Shown here: piece by piece, positions 36,515 through 48,972 of the stretch
How positions within the stretch are numbered: the stretch's first letter is position 1
Layout: each line of letters begins with the position of its first letter
Assembly: GCA_024138025.1 (NCBI GenBank)
Contig: JAMXBD010001204.1
Span: 372,001-436,000 of the forward strand
Reading direction: 5' to 3'
DNA: 64,000 bases
DNA from: Combretum micranthum
Taxonomy: Eukaryota > Streptophyta > Magnoliopsida > Myrtales > Combretaceae
Made by a program: the position numbers and the translations under genes
Notes under the pieces: generated by a model
The model's database searches: none
What the model was told of the DNA's origin: nothing
Seen by the model: only the letters and a program-made list of their open reading frames with translations

Positions 36515-37297
36515 TGTTGGGTTTTGTTATTAGTTTTGCAGTGAAATTTTTTCTTTAAAATTAAAACCCTCATTCCAGTATCTATGTGTTTTTAATTAGA
36601 TACAAAAACGAAAAATAAAAAGTTCAAGTTTTAATACCTTTTTCGATTTCAAAAACTATTTGATGATACGGATCTGTAAACGTTGCCACGTTGCGAACGC
36701 CCTCTACGGTATCCACACGAGAATGACCTTGATTTGGATTCTCCTTTTGCGTGCTAGCGCAATCTAGAACGCTTCTAGACTTGGTTTTGAAGGGGCTCTT
36801 AGAGATACGAATTTCTCACACTCTCTCTAGGGTTTCGAAAATTTCTTTTGACAACACATATCATTCACCCTAGGAGAGCGTCTTATGTTCTATTTATACT
36901 AAAGTTTATTATTCATGCGAATAATAACTTTAGTCCCCTAATCTTATTAGGGATAATAATAAATTATAAAATAATTTACGAAATAAATTATTAAATAATT
37001 TATAAACATAAGAATTATTAATCCGATTGGGAATAATCATCTTATTGTTCTTAACAAATTAGAAAATGAAAATATCAAATATTTGGCCTTGGGCAAAAAC
37101 ACTAACACATACCTCTTCATGAAATGGTAAGGGGTGTCTTCCAAGACACCCATTATGAAGAGTCATGTCATTTAGATTAAAAGTCACGACTCTTCTAAAA
37201 TAAACTTACACAATGGATTATGAAGAGTCATGTCATTTAGATTAAAAGTCACAACTCTTCTAAAATAAACTTACACAATGGGCCACAAATTCTAACA
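36515..37297. mobile_element. solo LTR in the proposed RRP36 leader intron
   Basis: It begins TGTTGGG and ends TCTAACA. CTTGG stands on both sides (36510-36514 and 37298-37302), a perfect 5 bp target duplication. The internal blocks CGCCCTCTACGGTATCC, GTGCTAGCGCAATCTAGAA and AACGCTTCTAGA are shared with 13427-14000. There is no coding region. A 65 bp tandem duplication lies near its right end. Confidence 0.85.
37152..37281 (+). repeat. 65 bp tandem duplication inside the solo LTR
   Basis: Units 37152-37216 and 37217-37281 begin ATTATGAAGAGTCATG and are almost identical (CACGAC versus CACAAC is one difference). Confidence 0.9.
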
Positions 37298-38180
37298 CTT
37301 GGATCATAGAATATGCACTTCTTATTAATTTTTTCTTTGGGTGTTTTTCTTTCATTTCACGTTGAGTTTGAAAAATCAGTTAGGCACTGTTAACGAATTA
37401 TTTGAATTAGATCTTTGCTGTTAATGATATTGTCGGAGCCATTGAATTGAGTCGTAACTGAGAAATCAATGCAATAGTAGATGATGAGAGGATCAATTTA
37501 AAAGGCAGTGTTTGGATTTTTCTCGTATGAATCTGGCATTAGTATCTGGTTAAGTTATCATTATGCTTGGAATATGGGGCTTGGTCTAAGAGCTGCTTCT
37601 TTTCCATGGATTTTGTTAGATGTCCAAATTGTGTTTGCAAGCATTTTATAAATCATGATCATTTTTCCTGTGGATCAAGGGTCATACTGCAATGTTGAAA
37701 TCTGAATAATCCAAGCAATTAAACCGAATAAAGATAAACAACAACTACATCTCATGGATTCTTTAGCTGTTATGAACTTGCTAATCTAAAGTACTAAACT
37801 GAACATATCTCCCTATATGTTAAAATGATATGTTCTCATAATTTATTTCTGAATATGCATGTTCTCATGGAACTTTGCTGTATTTCTATGATGATCCTGT
37901 GTCAGAGGTATATTCATGAATCCACTCTGTTAGTTTGTCATGGTGTCTGCATTAATGGTTCTATTGTCTTCTGTTTTCTGACTATACATATGATGGTTGT
38001 TCAATATTTGATTAAAATCAAGCTAGTGCATTTATCTGGGCTTGTAACAGGTATGGATGTTGAAATTTTGTGATTGATCCATCAAACTAGATGTTGGTGC
38101 TAACCATTTTTGGCGTTACATTTATGCTGACCTTATTACATGTTGCTATTGACTCTTTAGAGTAAAGGCATTGAGAATAA

Positions 38181-41100
38181 ATGAAGAAAGCCAATCTTGA
38201 AGTGGGAACATCTAGCAGAATAAAGTTTGAAGACAGTGACGAGAGTAAATTGTCTTCCTCAGAAGATGTTAGTCTTGTAACTTACCTGCACACCACAAAT
38301 TCTGTGAACATGCACAAGAAACCATGCACTTGTTTGAGAAGTTAAAAGCATGTATTATTAGCATGTCAATTTGAATTTGACATTCTCTCAATTATAATCA
38401 GGAGGAGGAGATACAACGTGAGTTGGCAGATGTGACTTTTGAGGAGTTACAGAGGGCACGTTCTGATGGGTCTCATTCTGTGTACCAGAAATCTAATGAA
38501 GAAAAGAAACCAAAACGTGCTAATAAGAACAGGTCTTGCCCATATATTATAGTGAATCATTATTTTACAATTTCCACCCTTGTTCTTATTAGTTGACTAG
38601 CTCTTTTTGTTTCAAAGGCCTATGGAAGCCAGCTGCAAGAAGCCAGTTAGTAGATTTAGGGATGTCATTCAGGCGCCTAAAAAGGTGAGCTATTGTTATA
38701 GAAATCTCTTATGCTTCTCCATGTTTTTGAGCACTGATAATTTTTAGATTGGGGAATTGCTTGAACTTTTTTATGATTTTAAATATAGCAAGCAATATTT
38801 ACTTTACGGTTATGATTGCTCTGCTTCATGTAATTGGATGTATGTGTAAATAAATTTTGGATATAGTGGAAGATACAATGTTTTGTGTCTGTTTATTAGC
38901 TTTTATTTGAAGATAAATCATCACTGCTTAGTCATTTTGTTTTACAAGTCAATTCTTGTCTTAGCTTAGTAGATTTTGTGCCGTTATTTAATTGAATTTT
39001 TGGTGATGTATTTGGCTGTGTTTATGTGCCATGTGTTGTGCTTTGTGATATATGATAGTGTATGTAGTGAACTGCTATGAAATTTTTGTTGTTGGCTTGC
39101 ACTTCTGTCATACGTCATTGCTGAAAGACAATTTCTGTATCACTAGAGCACCTTTTATCTTATCTTGCATCAAGTGGATTGTTATGCGTAAAACATTAAT
39201 TCATAGAGAGGGGAGATCGGCAGCTCTCTTTCCATCAATAGACGGGGTAAATCATCATTTAAAGAATAATGCAGTGGTGTCTCTAGTATACTAGTTTTAG
39301 ATCAGTGGTAGAGATTTTCTTTTTGTCCATTCCTTATAAATGCATTTGCACTTTGTTTTGATTATGCTTTTTATGTTCAGGTTGTGCGTGATCCTCGGTT
39401 TGAGAGTTTGTGCGGTGTGCTGGATGTTGACGGGTTAGCCTCTCTCATTCTCTTTTTCTTTTAATTTGTTTTGATTATCTATCAATGTGCTTTGTGCACC
39501 GTTTCAGCCCCTTTTTTCACTCTGGATTCTCTGGTAAATTGGATGTTTTCATTTTTGTTTTGGATGGTATAATGGGAAATTTTGATCCATAATCTTAATA
39601 AAGAGGATATCATTATCTAATCGGGAGTTTTGATCATATCATCATTAAGTGAAGTTATGTACAACATTGCTTCTTTTGTTTCTCTGGAGGGAATTCCACT
39701 ATGATGGGGGAAGAATTTACTGATTTTTTTTTTTTTTTTTTAAAGTTATTGAAATTTTAGAAATTCATAGCTAGATAAGACAGTTATATATAGGCCACAG
39801 ACTTGTTTTAAACAGTGATGCTGAACAGCATCTCATGACAGTTAACTGTTACATTGTGTCAGCTTGTGTTATATCCTTGCAATAAAAGTTTCATGAGAGT
39901 AGAGATGGTAATTAGATGTCTAGAATGTGGTTATTCCTTTTTTCTTGGAAACCAGTCTTGTGGTGAAGGACTTCCATATATTCCTTCCTTCTATTTATTC
40001 TACTTAGGCATGGGTCCCTGATATAATCCCACTTACCAGCATAAAGAAAATAAAATCGCACAGAGAGTCTCTTTTGACAGAGCCCATTTTGTCTGGAAAG
40101 AAATCCAACTTCTAAGAAAAACGTGTTTATCATTTTTCATTTTGCTGCTACAATGATACAAAACACTTAAAGAATAAAGATCTTTTTCTTATTAATTGCC
40201 ACTGTGGGCTACTTATTTTCACAGATTTGGTCTCAAGGTTTTCATCCATACAATTCATTTTACCAATGTTTGATTGAATCCTTAAGGTCCAAGTTTGTCA
40301 ATGGAGTAAATACACTAGAAATACTATGTTTGCGCCAAAATGCAATCTAGCCCTCTATTAAGTGAATCATTTAAGTTGTCAATGTATATACGTAGATTCA
40401 GTCATGTCTTTATGTTTTAGGTGAACTGTGCATGTCCTCTACGTTTTTGTCATTGCTCCTAATAAGTCCAGTGTGTTTAGGGTGTTGTCAATGTATATAC
40501 GTAGATTCAATCATGTCTTAAATGATTAACGTGAAATATATAGATTTAATTAAATTTTGGAATAAGCACAGTGGATTATGACTCACTTAAATAGACAGAG
40601 GAGTTAGGTGAATTTGGACACATAAAATAACATTTAACATATTTAACCGTAACTAAAATGAAAACATCTGGCCAAAAAAATGAATTAATAAATAATAAAT
40701 AAAAACTCAATGCTTGTGATGTAGATTCAAAGTAAGGGATTTTGTAAAATAAAAAGAATGAATTTAAAAAAAAAAAAAAACTCTCAACACAGTGCATATT
40801 GATGTCATCCCATTTTATTTGTCTCTGAATGTTTTATGTGCATGTCCTCTACGTTTTTGTCATTGCTCCTAATAAGTCCAGTGTGTTTAGGGTATATGTC
40901 AGAAGAGGCACTGATTAAGGGACTTGCTTATCGCCACAGGCTACAACACATGCATAAATTCTTAAATGATTAACGTGAAATATATAGATTTAATTAAATT
41001 TTGGAATAAGCACAGTGGATTATGACTCACTTAAATAGACAGAGGAGTTAAGTGAATTTGGACACGTAAAATAATGTTTAACATATTTAACCGTAACTAA

Positions 41101-42811
41101 AATGAAAACATCTGGCCAAAAAAATGAATTAATAAATGATAAATAAAAACTCAATGCTTGTGATGTAGATTCAAAGTAAGGGATTTTGTAAAATAAAAAG
41201 AATGAATTAAAAAAAAAAAAAAAAAAAAACTCCCAACACAGTGCATATTGATGTCATCCCATTTTATTTGTCTCTGAATGTTTTAGCCAGGTGAAGTTAT
41301 TAAGTTGAGTCAAATTGATATCAGGGAAAAACTTAGGAAAATGAAATTTGTTACATATTCCATTACTGCATCAGGAACTGAAGTCAGAGGATTCTTGAAT
41401 ATTGTAGGTTCCGAAAGAGATACAATTTTTTATATGAGAACAATCTTCCTGCTGAGAGAGGGGTATGTTATCTAAACTACATTTGGTATTGTTAATTTAT
41501 AGCCTTGATTTATATACCTCGTTTTTGGTCTTTTCAGGAATTAAAGAAGCAGTTGAATAAAACCAACGATCCAAGGCTTATTGATGCATTGAAAACTCGA
41601 TTATCATGGATTGTAAGTTGATTAACCAACTGCAGTGAAGTTTCTATATTTTATAACCATGTGTTGGCAATGAGTTTCTCATGAGCATTGCACAACAATA
41701 ACTTGCTATTAACATGAGCAGGACAAACAGTTGAAGTCAGACTCAGCAAAACACACTGATGCAACCATTTTAGCTGAGCACAAAAAGAGAGAGAGAGAAG
41801 CAGCAAAACAAGGGAAACGACCATTTTATCTTAAAAAATGTGAGCTCCCACCTACCCCCCTCTCCTCGTGACAACCACCCCCCTCACCCTGTCCCCCATT
41901 CCATAGTAAAAAAAGAATTATGAACCACTTAGGGAAAGGATAAAAGGATTAAAAGAGTCATTAGCTGTAGCCTCGACAGCATAATTTTCGTATGGCCATT
42001 GGAATATGGGTATGGTGGAACCATGGAAGTAGGTAGGACTTGAGATTGTGCAGAATGGAAATTGTAGCTCGCCACTTATTGGAGTTTTAATACCAGTCCT
42101 ACAAGCAAATGAAACAATATATACATGTGTGTTTTCCTTTTAATGGAGTGGCATGGCCATAAGTCAAACTTCTGCATTGTGAGTTGTAATGCATGGAAAT
42201 TCTTACTATATTCATTTGAATTTAAATCTTGATGTAAGGTATGATTGGACTAGCTCTCCCCTTTCAGTTTCAGATAAATCACTGCTCTATAAGATCAATG
42301 GACTGATTGAGTCCACCTTGCACTGTGTTGGTGGTGCCTTTGGATATTCACCTAGTACCTTTTTGGCTGTAATATTCTTTTGCATTTCTACAAGGAGAAA
42401 AGGAGTGGAAATGGCATCTCTAACTGTTTTCTTTTTAAATAAATATAAAAGAAGCAACAGTAACATGCATCTTCATTGGAGGTGGTGCTTTTATAACCAC
42501 TTCAAATGCGAGAATGTTTTTCCTGTATTATTTACAAGATTTAGCATGCAATATGTTGAGCTGTGGTTTGTCTGTTTCAGCGGAAATCCGAAAGCAAAGG
42601 TTGGTTGAAAAGTATAATAACCTCAAGGTATGTTGTCTATTTTAGGAACAATATTTTCGTAGTAACATTCTTGAATAATAAAGATAAACTAACTATCATG
42701 GGTTGTAATCAGGCATCCGGAAAGCTGGAGGCTTTCATGGAGAAAAAGAGGAGGAAGAATGCTGCTAAAGATCACAGATACATGCCATATCGCAGGGACC
42801 AGGGAAGCTAA
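38181..42811 (+). CDS. RRP36: rRNA processing protein RRP36 homolog (nine exons)
   Basis: It encodes a 243-residue nucleolar protein of the RRP36 (DUF947) family, needed in yeast for early cleavages of pre-rRNA that lead to 18S rRNA; the plant role is inferred. Exons are 38181-38267, 38402-38532, 38618-38684, 39381-39433, 41408-41462, 41538-41612, 41722-41839, 42581-42627 and 42713-42811. All junctions are GT-AG and phases agree. Family landmarks in order are FEELQRARSDG, KRANKNRPMEAS, KKPVSRFRDV, VVRDPRFESL, GFRKRYNFLYENNLPAER, ELKKQLNKTNDP, KQGKRPFYLKK, EIRKQRLVEKYNNLK and the tail EKKRRKNAAKDHRYMPYRR. The start follows a good acceptor, and the first 29 residues lead into the acidic EEEIQREL segment. 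The fourth intron (39434-41407) holds a duplicated block. The gene looks intact. The gene-final exons overlap no other gene. Confidence 0.93.
40427..41285 (+). repeat. imperfect tandem duplication in RRP36 intron 4
   Basis: Segment 40427-40836 recurs as 40837-41285. Both have the same outer blocks (CATGTCCTCTACG at the start, GTCTCTGAATG at the end), but the inner piece differs: 40484-40516 repeats 40377-40410, while 40894-40960 is unrelated. The second copy also has a longer poly-A run. The last copy ends about 120 bases before exon 5. Confidence 0.88.
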
Positions 42812-43555
42812 TGAATTTTCCATTAATTTCATTCCTTTATTTTGAGTTGCTTTGATCATCCTCTAGAAGGAGTAGTAGGTTATTTATACTGGTTTCTTTG
42901 GGCAGCTTACGAAGAGGATGTGATGAATGCATGTCTTTTGTAGTTGATGAACAAATCATTATTATCTGCTGTGTTATTCGATGTTCAGTTTTTTTATAAT
43001 ATTGATATCTAACCAAGTTTTTTTAATTGAATTTGAGCTTTCCAGTAAGTTTTCATAGTAGTTGAATGAGATTTCTTAGTTCATGTTTTAATCCACATCC
43101 CATGTGAGGAAGTATTTTGTAATTTTTGTTGTGCTTCCACTCTGTTGATTGGCTTAAAGTTTATTTTTCTGTTGGACATCTTGAAGAATAAGAAAGAGAA
43201 GTTGATGTTTCGTTAAAACTACATACGGCTGTAATTTTCCACCGGACACGATAACTTGAATAAACGTCCAACCCAAATATGAAAGAAATAAAATATAAAT
43301 TTCATATTTTGCAGGAAATGAAGGTCATGATCATGGTATGAGTATATATATAATTATCATGTAATCTAATTATTTATTTTTCTTATTCAAATTTTATATA
43401 TTTTTAGCACTAATATGAATCTGATAGAAATGATGGCACACCCCAGTTTATGACATTAGCATCCAGCATCTTATTAATGGTTCTGGCCCTGGAGCTATGT
43501 TTTGATATGGAGGCGAATAATAATTATTGTGAAGTAAGTTTTAAAGAAGTTGCAG
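42812..43555. other. RRP36 3' flank
   Basis: AT-rich sequence follows the stop codon and probably holds the 3' UTR in its first 200-300 bases. No other feature was seen. Confidence 0.5.
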
Positions 43556-43559
43556 GGAT

Positions 43560-45223
43560 AAAGCTAGCAGAGATACCTGAACTTTTTACTGTTCGTTTTG
43601 GTACTTGAGCTTAACAATTGTTCATTTCAGGATGAAAACTTTTTGAAATAGCCTAAATAACGTCCTTCGTTACTTTTTCTTCTAAACAGATGTTAATTTT
43701 GCCTATGTGTTACTTTTTCTACTAAATTAACGTTAACTATACTGATGTGGACTAAGTTATATAAGGAACAAAAAAAAAAAAAAAGGAAAATAAATTATTT
43801 TAGTTAAGAGAGACAATCATGCCGTTCGAAAACTTCCGTTCTCCAGCAAACTTTAAGAAAGTGAAGATTGGTGGTGTGAAGACATTGCGGGTTGGCAGCA
43901 TTTAAGCTATCTTTCCCTTTTATTTGAACAAGTTTTTAGTTGTTTAGCAGGCATCTTTGAATTGCAGCGCTTAATTGCACAACTAAATAGTGGTATTTAA
44001 AGTGTCATATGGACATTCTTCCTCCTCTTTCAACAGTTGATATTTAAAGTCTTAAAACATGCTCTGTCTCGTGTCTAATTTCAAAAATGGTCCGAGGATT
44101 TCTGGTAGAAGCAAATTCAAGCCATCTCTTGTTGTCCGTTGATTTCCACAGGCAGCGTCACCTTAAATATTTAGGAAAATTTGAGGTTCCATTACACTAC
44201 TAATAATAAATACTGGCCATAAGATCTTATAAGAATAACCAATAAACAAATAAGAAAAATGAAATTTTTAGCATCAAATATGTTCCTAATTAACATCAAA
44301 TATAATATTATAAAGACCCATCAACAAAAAACCACCAACAAAAAGTCCTAATATGAAGGATTTACTACACACTAACATTTTACATACCAAGGACAAAAAA
44401 CACCAATATATTGACAAACCAATCAAGCTATTTTCAAACTACAAATCCTTTTCTATCTCCCAAATTATCCAATACAAAAGCAATATCACCAGAACCTAAG
44501 GTATCCACACCTAATTCATTAGCTTTTGCATCCTACAACCATTTTTTGCAATTGTGTTCTCCAAATCTTGCCTCAATATTACAAGCCTACTACAAAGAAT
44601 CTAATTATTGTAGCAAAGTCATTGAATCCAATGCCTCAATATTCTGTTTACCTATAGTGTCTACATCATTTATGATATCATCCCACCCGAAGAAATTACA
44701 TTTGCAATTTTCATGGTATAAAGGGCAATTAGAAAACCTTCTTTTTATAGTGTTCCAAAGTTCGTGCTATTTGCAATTCGCATCTCAAACTGCAAAGCAA
44801 TATACACTACTTAGGTTGCTTGTGACGGCTCGAGTTGGAAATAACAACGACGATGACGCTTGGGATGTTGTACTCCTTACCATTGCAATGTTTCCACTCT
44901 GGGTTTGAGGCTACTGAAGGAGTTGTGAAATAGGGGCGGGTTAGGGTTTATTTTTTCATCAAACTAGGACTTATAAATGAAAAAAATTGTGCCTTGGTGC
45001 CAAAGATGTAACGGATATTTTTCCTTTATTCTAATGACTGATTCAACACGCATGGGCGTCACTTCTTTTTTACTAGTCCACGTGGATATAATTTAATGTC
45101 TTTTACTTTTCTTACTAAGACGTGCCGTGGTACATTTTAAAATATTTAACTTGAAATGAAAAAAATGTAGAGAAAGGTACTAAAACAAACATTTAAAAAA
45201 GACAAAGTACCTGCATTGGCATT
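43560..45223. mobile_element. candidate MULE/Pack-MULE with a captured gene fragment
   Basis: The ends look like diverged terminal inverted repeats. The left reads GGGATAAAGCTAGCAGAGATACCTGAACTTTTT in outline and the right, read inwards, GCGATAAATGCCAATGCAGGTAC and on. Flanking AGAAGTTGC and AGAAGTCAG could be a worn 9 bp target duplication. Inside, on the minus strand, is a GRF zinc-finger fragment. No transposase was seen. Confidence 0.4.
44630..44800 (-). pseudogene. GRF-type zinc-finger fragment
   Basis: On the minus strand at 44665-44782 the frame reads ANCK, a stop, HELWNTIKRRFSNCP, then ENCKCNFFGWDD. The RRF..CP and C.C.FF.W.D spacing is that of GRF zinc fingers found in many small plant proteins and some transposon-borne genes. 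A stop codon lies inside the finger and no full gene is present. The 165-codon frame on the opposite strand (44411-44908) is best explained as its shadow. Confidence 0.55.
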
Positions 45224-45602
45224 TATCGCAGAAGTCAGATGATATATTCCATATTCATTTGGTGATGATTCGACTGATCATAAAATGGGTGATAAATCAA
45301 ATAAAGTTAGGTTCGCTATCGCTTTTAATGGGAAGGTGACTTATTAGCAAGTGGAAATAACAACGACATAACCTTATCCCGGCAAGTGTCTGCTACCAAA
45401 AGTTGGTTTTTGTTCAATTTCGAAGTTGTAGGAGCAAGCAACAAAAAACCGAGGACTAAAACCTCAGAAAAAGGGTCTGCACTTTGAGACAAGAGGAAGG
45501 CTGAGAATGAGAATGAAGAAAGGATGAGGTAAAGTGGAAGCAATGACTAAAGGCAGACGTGTGTATGACTGTGAATGAGTTGAGTTAATATAAGATTAGG
45601 AT

Positions 45603-46092
45603 TGTAAACAAGTTTGAGTTAAATAAGGCCGAGCTGGACTTATTTACTAATTAACTTTAAATTGAATTTAAAGTGAGCTAACCTTGAGTAGTTCACAAGC
45701 AGATCGACTCATTTGCAGCTAGTGTTGAACTCAGATTGAACTTTATATCTCTAATTTGATTAAGTTTAGAATTTTGTTGAGCTCAAGTTCAAATTAATAC
45801 TCAAAAGGTTTAAACTCGGCTCTTTTAATCTCGTTTGTATTGATTTATCTTTTTTTTTTGTTTTACTAGTTAAAGTAATTGGAAATCTACTTGAACTAAA
45901 TAGCTTTTATGCTTAACACAAGCTCAATTATGCTTGCGAACTAATTCAGGCAAATATTACAATGAATGAGCTCCAACTTGATAACTAATCAAATAGTTTG
46001 AGTACCAGCATGATGGAACTATTATCGGGTCAAAACCAAATAAGTATTGAATCGAGTTCAACTAGCACGTAAATAGATTTAGCTTGTTTACA
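45603..46092. mobile_element. candidate hAT-like MITE
   Basis: The ends are inverted repeats TGTAAACAAGTTTGAG and, from the right, TGTAAACAAGCTAAAT. The interior is rich in GAGCTC, CTCAAGTTCAA and similar words. Flanks GATTAGGA and TCTTAGGC agree at five of eight places, a possible worn 8 bp duplication. Non-coding. Confidence 0.5.
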
Positions 46093-46958
46093 TCTTAGGC
46101 ATGAAGTTTTAGGAAGACGAAGATGACTTAGGTGTGTGTGTGTGTGTATATTTCCCAATAGCATAAAATTAGTTTTGCCCGTCCCTTCAATCACGCCCCC
46201 GAGTGGACATGCTAAATATGAACAGATTACGCATGGCTGCAAAAGAGCTTTTAGGGTTGCTTCCCTAGTTCATTTCTTTGACTGGGAGCTTCCATATGGA
46301 AGCAAGTTGCCTTAGCGGAATGGATATGTCCTTAAGAAGTTATGTGCCACATTGCAGAAAAAGCACAGGCCCTACTTCTCATTAAATCCTATAGCTAGAA
46401 ATTGAAGACCTCCACATGATTTGAAGTTATCTCTCATCTCCTTTTAATCTGTGTCTAGCTTGTTGAAATGATCTTTTATGCACATTACCTTCGATCCTGG
46501 TAAATTCATATAATAAATTACAAGGAGCATACGGCTACTCTCTTCACCGAGATTTCTAAGTTTATCAGGTAATTCTAAGTCATAGCAAGCTAGAAGTAGC
46601 CTGAGACGAGAAATGTAATATCCCAAATGCAATCAATTCAATAAGAAAAGGATTCAATTCCCAATTACAAATATTGACTCTCTATTTATGATTCAAAGAA
46701 TCAAAGAATAAAAAACACAAATGACTCGTTTACATACTAAAACCAGGAATCTTGGTATCTAACCCTTTTTGAGAACTTTTAAATCAGTATTCATACTGTA
46801 CTCAAAACGAATCTTTTACCTCCTATTTGACTGACAAATTTTATCTGCAACAAAAGAATGAAAGAATTGTGACACCTTTTTCTTTTCTAACTACAAAGAA
46901 TTTTGTAAAGAATAATGAATTAAAGATGTTGTGTAGCGGAAAATAAACTTGTGGACGA
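46093..46958. other. SCL28 3' flank, no supported gene
   Basis: There is a short (GT)n run near 46133-46147. The few hundred bases next to the SCL28 stop codon should include its 3' UTR. Short minus-strand frames near 46440-46630 have no recognisable homology. Confidence 0.5.
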
Positions 46959-48972
46959 TCAACATGGCTGAGAAAAGGATGATGAACTGCCAGCATGATC
47001 AACAGGTACCCATGCCGAAACCGTGTATAGATTCTGATCTTCCCAACTAAGAGTAATCCCGGATTGATCCTGCCCCTGACCCAGCCCCTGCACTTGAATG
47101 CGGAAACTGTCCTTGTCATACATTTTCAACAGCATCTGGCTCTGAAGTCTCTCCCTCTCAGTGATCCCCACACAGCGAAATGCTCCTTGTTCCATCATTT
47201 TCCTCCAGCTCTCAAAACTTTCATGCCTCTCAATCCTGTCACTGCCTTCGCAAGCTACTATGTTTCTGATTTCCCGGGCAAACATCTCCTCTATCTTAAT
47301 CCTGGCTGGACTTTGGGGTGGAAGGCTAGAATCGATTGAGTCGAATAAGGCTGAGTAATATCTCAGTGATCTCACCAGTCTAGTTCCCAAGTTGGAGCTG
47401 TTATGTTTGGCTTCCTGTTCTGCCATTACAAGAATCACGGGATTTGTGCTGCGAATTAGTCCCAAGAAGTCCCTAAGTGCTCCTCCACTCCCATCATAAA
47501 GTGTCTTGTGCAATTGGAAAGTACAATTCACAGCCACACTTTCTCCTTCCTTCACATGAAGCATCCAAAGCCTGACATCTTCAAGCCTATCAACCACAGG
47601 GTGGAACTCAAAAGGCAAGTTCAACTCCTCAGCAAAACCTGAAAGCCTATCACCTGTCTCGATCAACTCTTGCTTAGACTCCCCTATACCGGTAATTCTT
47701 ATGTGGCTTGGAGGATTAGTTCTAAGCGCCAAACTCTGAAAGAAACTAGGCCATTGAAGCCCTTGCTTGATGTCGAAATCGATTATGTGAACCCTGTCTT
47801 TCCCTTCAAAAGCCCTCAGGAGTATCTCATTTGATGTGAAATGAATGAACTTTGGAATTGGACTTACCTGATTCAAAAGCCTCAATGCTGTACCCATGTC
47901 ATCCTCCAACCTATCGAATTCCCGCGGAGGAGTAATATGAAAAATATGAGGCCAAAGCCTTGTAACACGGAGGGCTAATGCTTCGGTATAGTGTGCAACA
48001 AGGCGGCTTATAGTAGAACCTCTTGGAGATGCAAGGTCTCCCAACTTAGCTATGTAGTAGTTGATGGCTGGAATATTCTTTGAGCTAATTGCTTCAACAC
48101 AAGCCATAAATATGCTCACAAGTTCGAATCCATGTCTCTGTTCTTGGTTTTCTTCTGCTACAGCTTCTGAACCATTTCCTTCATGAGGATGAGGGTTCCT
48201 AGAACCATTTCCCACTTCATGTTCCGAGGGATTCTCATTCAGCCTCAACACCAAGCTTTGACTGTCCGAAGAAGAACTTGAACCCGACACTTCTTTCCCC
48301 AGTCCTTGGCTAGTCTCAACATCCTTTTCCCCAAGGTTAGTGATCTCTGTCACCACTGATTCCACCCAAGGATTGTTCGACAAAGGCAATGGAGGAGAAA
48401 TCAATTCATTTGGCATGAAACAGACCCTCTCTTCTTCCCTCGAACATGTGATTGAAAAAGGCATTCGAGGGGCACTGAAATTGGGCTGAAACCAAAAGTT
48501 GCCACTACCCAGTTGGCCTAAACTCAAACCTTCACTTTCTTCATCCTCACCCTTTTCATTCCCATTGCCATTGCTCCTTTTCCTCTTAGCCCTGCTAACA
48601 CAAGACTCATCAACCGAACCTTGCTCCGCAAGCCTCTTCAAACTCTTCCCTCTATCCCAAAACTCCCCTCCTTTTAGCTCTTTCCTAGCACTACTCGCGG
48701 TGACCGTTGTTGCAAGCGGTGGAAGCCTAATATGCTGCTTGAGAGACGCTTGCTGTAGCCTTAGCTTCGATCGGTTTCTCAACCGAAAGTGCAACTGGTC
48801 TAATTGGCTGAGGCCGGGAAGCATCTTTTCGCGAAAAACTACATGGTAAATCCAATCTCTGTGTGTTCATTGAAGGTAACTGAAAATGACAAGCTTGAAA
48901 CTGTGCAGATGATTCACTCCTTAATCTATGCCTAGGTGACAGCAGGGTGGAACTAGAACACCCAGCCAACAT
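46959..48972 (-). CDS. SCL28: GRAS-family transcription regulator, SCARECROW-LIKE 28 type, frameshifted near codon 76
   Basis: GRAS proteins act in the nucleus; Arabidopsis SCL28 is reported to act downstream of MYB3R factors in G2/M progression and cell-size control. The long frame (46959-48824) holds a whole GRAS domain in its last 390 residues: FELVSIFMACVEAISSKN (LHR1), the VHIID box as VHIIDFDIKQGLQWPSFFQ, FEFHPVVDRLEDV, the VNCTFQLHKTL region and the SAW end VSAWVPVDHAG. The N-terminus conserved in SCL28 (MLAGCSSS, MNTQRLDLPC, SFSRKD) is in another frame, 48972 down to about 48747. The two join if one base is removed or two are added near 48745-48760, at EAKATAS / SLKQHIRLPP. I therefore set the start at 48972, not at the Met at 48824. 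No introns are needed. Whether the break is real or a sequencing error is open. Confidence 0.9.

Noticed and set aside
44411..44908. 165-codon plus-strand ORF
   Set aside because: It lies opposite a GRF-finger fragment and has no recognisable domain; taken as a shadow frame.
48727..48824. Start of the SCL28-like protein at the Met at 48824
   Set aside because: The residues after it (MLPGLSQLDQLH) do not resemble SCL28, whereas the other frame from 48972 does.
47064..48849. Several plus-strand ORFs of 65-116 codons over SCL28
   Set aside because: They are antisense shadows of the GRAS gene without homology.
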